Assembly: GCA_937916415.1 (NCBI GenBank)
Contig: CALGGH010000188.1
Span: forward strand, 1-10,909
Source: an uncultured Lachnospiraceae bacterium
GTDB taxonomy: Bacteria; Bacillota; Clostridia; Lachnospirales; Lachnospiraceae
Direction of reading: 5' to 3'
Length of the DNA stretch: 10,909 nt
Shown here: in pieces, positions 7,490-10,909 of the stretch
Numbering within the stretch: the stretch's first letter is position 1
How the letters are laid out: every line of letters begins with the position of its first letter
Position numbers and translations under genes: made by a program
Notes under the pieces: model-generated
Told to the model about the DNA's origin: nothing
The model's input: the letters and a program-made list of their open reading frames with translations, nothing else
The model's database searches: none

Positions 7490-7981
7490 ATGGATGGTGG
7501 GAAGATTAACCATAAGGACAACAAAAAAAGCATATATTCCCACGTGAGGAAGAGGCTGCTGGTCATATTCCTGGTCCTGGACATTGCCATTACGCTGGTC
7601 AATTCGACGGTGATCGCGCGACTGTGCATTGAACGCTCCGTAGAAGACGCGAATAAGATGGCAGGTCACGTGGCGTCCGAAATGAGCGAGTACAAGGCCA
7701 TCGGCGGACTGGTTGAATACTGGCATGATCATGCCGATGAGATGGAGCTGGTTTATGAAGAACCCAGGATCGATGCCATGGAGGGCGCGTTCCGTGCGGA
7801 GAACATGGGGATCGGCAAGCTGTCCAGCATTACCGAGGATGGATTCGACAAGCTGACGGAGGAGGCCCGAAAGCAATATGCCGAGATATGCCATGGAAGG
7901 CTCAGCGTAGAGTTTGACGGGATGAAGACTGACTTTGACCCGCTGTTTTTGAGCAGCTTCATCGTGAAGGACGGAGTTTGA
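7490..7981 (+). CDS. Membrane-anchored sensor-like N-terminal fragment
   Basis: The 163-residue product has a short basic N-terminus, one transmembrane helix (about 23-45) and an outer domain. That domain ends with YAEICHGRLS (130-139), EFDGMK (141-146) and LSSFIVKDG (154-162). From memory these resemble the extracytoplasmic start of Firmicutes membrane sensors, which normally continue into signalling domains, so this looks truncated or interrupted. Reading stops at TGA 7979-7981. If one T of GTTTGAG is skipped, the sequence continues as V-E-L-Y-A-S-M-T in the next frame, which fits the expected hydrophobic strand. No ribosome binding site precedes ATG 7490. It may be the front of a single broken gene of about 398 codons ending at 8686, or a separate remnant. 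It lies inside the second cassette but is of a different nature from its neighbours. Confidence 0.5.
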   Translation: MDGGKINHKDNKKSIYSHVRKRLLVIFLVLDIAITLVNSTVIARLCIERSVEDANKMAGHVASEMSEYKAIGGLVEYWHDHADEMELVYEEPRIDAMEGAFRAENMGIGKLSSITEDGFDKLTEEARKQYAEICHGRLSVEFDGMKTDFDPLFLSSFIVKDGV

Positions 7982-8686
7982 GCTCTATGCTTCCATGACG
8001 CCTGCCGGGCAGGAGATGGTCTGCTTTCTGCAGGAGATGGCCCGTGACACCCGGATCAGGCTTGTGGAATGCGAGCACATGGATGACCTGGAGGCCGAAG
8101 GCGGTCCGGCAGACGTTCCGGACGACGCCAGGCCTGATGCCGGGACGGAGGATCGGGCAGGATCCTGGGACTGCGCAAGTCTTACCTGACGTCCCACAGT
8201 TACGTGTATTTTGACAAAGAGCGTCATCCCGTTGGCATGTTCCTGATCAAAAAGATAAGGAGGAACCTGATGGTCGACACGTTTTCGGCGCATGGACCCG
8301 ACGGACGCGAGATACTCTTTGAAATGCTCAGGCAGGCAATGCTGGATGAAGGCGACCTCTCGCCGGATACCATGATCATGATCAGCCCCCACAGGAAGAG
8401 TTCGCTGGCGCTCCTTAAGAAGCTCACGGGCGACATGGTCGCACACGCGGGCAAGACGAGGCTCATGAAATGGACTGCCACGAGAACCGCCCTCGGCAGG
8501 ATGACCTTCTCGGACGGAAAGAAACCTGCGGAAGGCACGTACGGCATGCAGGGCGGAACGGATGATCAGGGCGGCGGTTCCAAAAGAACCGAAAAGGAAC
8601 AGAATGAACGCAAGGCCAAGGAAGACGGCATGACCAGCTATAACAAAAGAAACCTGATGTTTGGTGATTCTGAGCAAAACGGCTGA
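7982..8686 (+). pseudogene. Frameshifted GNAT-like region
   Basis: Protein-like sequence is split over two frames. The first part (from GAG 7980, through ATG 7995, to TGA 8187-8189) has the helix-like FLQEMARDTRIRLVE followed by an acidic Pro/Gly/Asp-rich stretch. The second frame is open from 8138 to 8686 and from about 8159 reads RILGLRKSYL, then SYVYFDKERHPVG, FLIKKIRRNLMVDTF and an amphipathic helix (REILFEMLRQ). This second part parallels residues 183-262 of the GNAT-like protein at 5119-5958 in the spacing of hydrophobic strands, Asp, His and the final helix. It ends in a Lys/Glu/Gly-rich tail with RNLMFGD. No start codon with a ribosome site exists in the second frame, so a frameshift in the 8138-8189 overlap is the simplest reading. 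It could be a decayed paralogue, the back half of the gene starting at 7490, or a recoded gene. Confidence 0.5.
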
Positions 8687-8740
8687 ACAGACGGGATCAT
8701 CACCATGGACATGCACAAGATCAACTGATGGAGGAGGGCA

Positions 8741-9919
8741 ATGAATTACGCAGAAGAATCGTTAAGGTTACACGGAGAATGGAAGGGCAAGATAGAGGTG
8801 ATCTCACGCGTCCCCGTTAATGACAAGGAGGACCTGTCACTGGCATACACCCCCGGAGTCGCAGAACCCTGTCTGGCCATTCAAAAGGATATTGACAGGT
8901 CTTATGACCTGACCAGGCGTCACAACACGTGCGCGGTCATCACCGACGGCACGGCGGTGCTCGGACTCGGTGACATAGGCCCTGAGGCGGGCATGCCGGT
9001 CATGGAGGGCAAGTGCGTGCTGTTCAAGTCCTTTGGAGACGTGGACGCCTTTCCCCTGTGCGTCAGAACCAGGGACGTGGACGAGTTCGTGAACGCCGTG
9101 GCCCTCATCGCCGGATCCTTCGGCGGCATCAACTTAGAGGACATTTCCGCTCCACGCTGCTTTGAGATAGAGAGAAAGCTCAAGGAGAAGACTGACATAC
9201 CGATCTTTCATGACGATCAGCACGGCACCGCCGTGATCACGCTCGCAGGGCTTACCAATGCCCTCAAGGTCGTCGGCAAGAAAAAGGAGGACGTAAAGGT
9301 CGTTACGTCCGGAGCCGGAGCCGCTGCGGTCGCCATAGTTAAGCTGCTGTTGTCGGCAGGGTTTAAGGACGTCACGATGTGCGACCGAAATGGCGCCATA
9401 TATGAAGGCCGTGAAGGCCTAAACTGGATCAAGAAGGAAATGGCCCTGGTCACCAACCGGGACAAAAAAGCCGGTTCGCTGGCTGACGTCCTGGCGGGAG
9501 CTGACGTCTTCATAGGAGTGTCCGCTCCCGGAACCGTCACCACCGACATGGTCAGGACGATGAACAGGGACGCGATCGTATTTGCCTGCGCCAATCCCAC
9601 ACCGGAGATATTCCCGGAGGACGCCAGGGCAGGCGGCGCCGCCGTAATAGCCACCGGACGCAGCGACTTCCCCAATCAGATCAACAACGTGCTATGCTTT
9701 CCAGGACTCTTTCGCGGTGCCCTGGACGTTCGCGCTACAGATATAAACGAGGCAATGAAGCAAGCAGCTTCCTATGCACTGGCAGATTTGGTTTTACCGG
9801 ACGAATTATCGTCAGAATACATATTACCCTTGGCTTTTGATAAAAGGGTCGGACCCGCGGTTGCGCACGCAGTTGCAAACGCTGCGATCTCAAGTGGAAT
9901 TGCCAGAATTACATCATAA
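8741..9919 (+). CDS. Malic enzyme, short bacterial type (malate to pyruvate + CO2)
   Basis: Cytosolic oxidative decarboxylase making pyruvate, CO2 and NAD(P)H from malate with a divalent metal. The 392 residues match the usual length of the short form and the protein is complete. The malic domain has SRVPV (22-26), AYTPGVAEPC (35-44, catalytic Tyr36), TDGTAVLGLGDIG (68-80), MEGK (88-91, catalytic Lys91), LEDI (132-135, metal-binding Glu/Asp) and FHDDQHGTA (156-164, metal-binding Asp). The NAD(P) domain has GAGAAA (191-196) and Asp215 at the end of the next strand, then ANPTPEI (284-290), GRSDFPNQINN (306-316) and FPGLFRGALDVRA (320-332). Cofactor preference cannot be fixed by eye. ATG 8741 follows a very strong GGAGGAGGG (8730-8738). 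It looks unrelated to the accessory block upstream. About its last 50 codons use TTA/TTG for leucine, unlike the CTG/CTC of the rest. Confidence 0.95.
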   Translation: MNYAEESLRLHGEWKGKIEVISRVPVNDKEDLSLAYTPGVAEPCLAIQKDIDRSYDLTRRHNTCAVITDGTAVLGLGDIGPEAGMPVMEGKCVLFKSFGDVDAFPLCVRTRDVDEFVNAVALIAGSFGGINLEDISAPRCFEIERKLKEKTDIPIFHDDQHGTAVITLAGLTNALKVVGKKKEDVKVVTSGAGAAAVAIVKLLLSAGFKDVTMCDRNGAIYEGREGLNWIKKEMALVTNRDKKAGSLADVLAGADVFIGVSAPGTVTTDMVRTMNRDAIVFACANPTPEIFPEDARAGGAAVIATGRSDFPNQINNVLCFPGLFRGALDVRATDINEAMKQAASYALADLVLPDELSSEYILPLAFDKRVGPAVAHAVANAAISSGIARITS

Positions 9920-9956
9920 GAGCAAGGGGTCACTCCAGAGGAAGCGCTTGATAAGC

Positions 9957-10076
9957 TTAGGATGATGAGCCGTGACAATGTGTGTACTCCAATGTGGTCA
10001 TCAGCAGCGAATTCCCTGACTCGGAGATTTCTTGTGGTACGTCGTTGAATTCTGTGGTATCACGTGTCTGGGCCAT
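9957..10076 (-). CDS. Possible 39-residue minus-strand small protein
   Basis: On the minus strand, AGGAGG (plus positions 10083-10088) lies exactly 6 bp before an ATG (10074-10076), an optimal ribosome site. The ORF runs 39 codons to TAA and encodes a polar peptide starting MAQTRDTTEF and ending HCHGSSS, with Cys and two His near the end. No family is recognised and no clear promoter is visible. A protein-like stretch in another frame overlaps its 5' end, so it may instead be a frame-broken piece of an older minus-strand gene. It is the only minus-strand call in the window. Confidence 0.3.
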   Translation of the reverse strand: MAQTRDTTEFNDVPQEISESGNSLLMTTLEYTHCHGSSS

Positions 10077-10302
10077 TGGGATCCTCCTCTACAATCGTTG
10101 TTTCGTCACTTCCATTGTATCGGATTCCCAGTCGTCTTTCTAACGCCTTTTGGCGAACGCTTATTTCACGCCATCAATACTACGGATCCCTGCCGATGAA
10201 TCTTCCTGCGTTGTATGATTCCGGGAGATGCGATGCCGAAGGGAGAATTGACATCCTGCTTATAATGAAGGAAGAAAACCCGAAATGAATAGAAGGTCCA
10301 GT

Positions 10303-10392
10303 ATGGAGCAAGGAAAAATGATCATACTCTTTGGTTCTGCGCTTGTAGTGGCAGATACTCTGATCATGCATCCCACGGTTACGGATGGTTGA
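10303..10392 (+). CDS. Possible 29-residue small hydrophobic protein
   Basis: ATG 10303 follows AGAAGG (10291-10296) at 6 bp. The ORF has a hydrophobic core, MIILFGSALVVADTLIM (6-22), with polar ends, so it could be a small membrane peptide. It is too short to judge by codon use, and such ORFs arise by chance. It lies 50 bp before the gene at 10443 and might act as a leader. Confidence 0.2.
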   Translation: MEQGKMIILFGSALVVADTLIMHPTVTDG

Positions 10393-10442
10393 GTAGGCAA
10401 TCCAAGCCGGTCCATCCAGAAGAATCAGGAGGAAATGAGCGA

Positions 10443-10909
10443 ATGATCCATATCAAAGTCATGAATCAGTCTGGAGAGGTTCTCCGCGAAACCATTCATC
10501 CGATGGAAGCCATGGTATGCGTGGATCGCATCTGGGAGAAGGGGGATACCGTTCTATTCCTTGCCCCTGCCGGCTCCCATCTGCAAATCGCGGTGGATGC
10601 CTCCATGCTTCAGGGAGAAGTGTATCTACCAAACGGGATCATGCATTGGACGGTCCCCTTTGGCGAGCACCGTTTGGCTTATATGCCGGGATTATTTGAG
10701 GGAAAACGGCATATCATTACGGCTCGTTTGCTTTCCGAACGGGAAACGGCAGTATCCCGCGATGTGGCCAGGAATCCACTGGATCTGCGGGGGGATACGG
10801 ACTTCTTCCCTCACTGTACGGCCAATGTGGAAACGAGAAACGAATCGGTTTTCGCCGCCCGCAATGTGATCGACGGCCTGCGCTTTAATCAATCAGATCG
10901 GAAGAGCAC
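10443..10909 (+). CDS. Carbohydrate-recognition / discoidin-like protein, N-terminal part, runs off contig
   Basis: An open reading frame without stop, starting at ATG 10443 with AGGAGG (10427-10432) 10 bp upstream. About 150 residues are genomic; the final codons from 10895 come from adapter sequence. There is no signal peptide. Residues 1-105 look like a beta-rich domain with WEKGDTVLFL (31-40), VDASMLQGEVYLP (51-63) and VPFGEHRLAY (71-80). A second domain begins at FFPHCTANVETR (121-132) followed by FAARNVIDG (137-145), a pattern I associate with F5/8-type (discoidin-like) modules in Lachnospiraceae proteins of about 250 residues thought to act on or bind carbohydrates. Arginine is coded mostly by CGN (10 of 12), unlike the coiled-coil gene upstream (11 of 24). 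The family link is from memory and moderate. Confidence 0.7.
   Translation, partial: MIHIKVMNQSGEVLRETIHPMEAMVCVDRIWEKGDTVLFLAPAGSHLQIAVDASMLQGEVYLPNGIMHWTVPFGEHRLAYMPGLFEGKRHIITARLLSERETAVSRDVARNPLDLRGDTDFFPHCTANVETRNESVFAARNVIDGLRFNQSDRKS
10895..10909 (+). other. Illumina adapter read-through at contig end
   Basis: The last 15 bases, AGATCGGAAGAGCAC, are identical to the start of the standard Illumina TruSeq adapter. They should be treated as artefact, and the last few bases before them as single-read-quality sequence. Confidence 0.95.

Larger units (their letters stand above)
9920..10442. other. Gene-poor gap between malic enzyme and the terminal gene
   Basis: No convincing protein gene, RNA gene or intrinsic terminator was found in these 523 bp. 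The malic enzyme frame stays open after its stop to TGA 10046-10048, reading GVTPEEALDKLRMMSRDNV in its first half. On the minus strand a 37-codon open stretch (10060-10173), without a start, reads ALERRLGIRYNG within it. Two candidate small ORFs are listed separately. Base composition is lower in GC than the block upstream. The mix of protein-like fragments in several frames suggests decayed sequence or a join between unrelated segments. Confidence 0.5.

Noticed and set aside
8705..8728. Seven-codon ORF before the malic enzyme
   Set aside because: It is too short to support and has no ribosome site; it is probably chance.
10144..10155. CGCC-TTTT-GGCG hairpin as a terminator
   Set aside because: The stem is only 4 bp and no T-run follows.
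10248..10266. TTGACA and TATAAT as a promoter for the terminal genes
   Set aside because: Both boxes are near consensus but only 7 bp apart instead of about 17, and neither has a proper partner at normal spacing.
10064..10288. 74-codon plus-strand ORF starting at GTG
   Set aside because: It has no ribosome site or recognisable protein features, and the opposite strand looks at least as protein-like.
1..10909. CRISPR arrays, tRNA or rRNA genes, insertion sequences
   Set aside because: No spaced repeat array, cloverleaf, rRNA segment, transposase or terminal inverted repeats were seen; the only array is the 31-bp tandem repeat, which has no spacers.

Overview
The window looks like the end of a metagenomic contig from an anaerobic Firmicute, probably a Clostridia/Lachnospiraceae-like gut or rumen bacterium. 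This rests on strong AGGAGG-type ribosome binding sites, single-strand tightly packed genes, a short Firmicutes-style malic enzyme and a carbohydrate-recognition-type protein; it is inference, as there is no rRNA or other marker gene. All convincing genes lie on the + strand. The last 15 bases match the start of the standard Illumina adapter, so the extreme 3' end is not genomic.

Region 1 (1-781) is the 3' part of an AAA+ ATPase. Its signature (FDEADALF, KR.EV, DRY.N.E..YLLQ, LATN, AFLRR, LSGSNIK) matches, from memory, the ATPase of extracellular contractile injection systems (Afp15/PVC15 type). The rest of that locus, if present, lies upstream of the window.

Region 2 (901-8686) is an accessory block with a repeated plan. 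Cassette 1 is a small protein with a YbjN / type III-secretion-chaperone-like fold (901-1518), a 1195-residue unrecognised protein with an Ala/Gln linker and a hydrophobic helical C-terminal third (1521-5108), and a two-domain GNAT-like protein (5119-5958). Three 31-bp tandem repeats follow. Cassette 2 is a clear paralogue of the small protein (6081-6647), a 250-residue charged coiled-coil protein (6655-7407), a palindromic intergenic segment, a membrane-anchored sensor-like fragment (7490-7981) and a frameshifted GNAT-like region (about 7982-8686). The working hypothesis is chaperone-cargo-acetyltransferase cassettes serving an injection system. It is testable but unproven.

Region 3 (8741-9919) is a complete short malic enzyme linking malate to pyruvate. 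The last 50 or so codons switch to TTA/TTG leucine usage and lower GC. Region 4 (9920-10442) has no convincing gene; it holds a 39-codon minus-strand ORF with a perfect Shine-Dalgarno, a 29-residue plus-strand ORF, and an in-frame sense-like extension of the malic enzyme. Region 5 (10443-end) is the start of a carbohydrate-recognition or discoidin-type protein that runs off the contig. Its different arginine codon use, with the malic enzyme switch, raises the possibility of a chimeric or recombinant junction near 9.7-10.4 kb.
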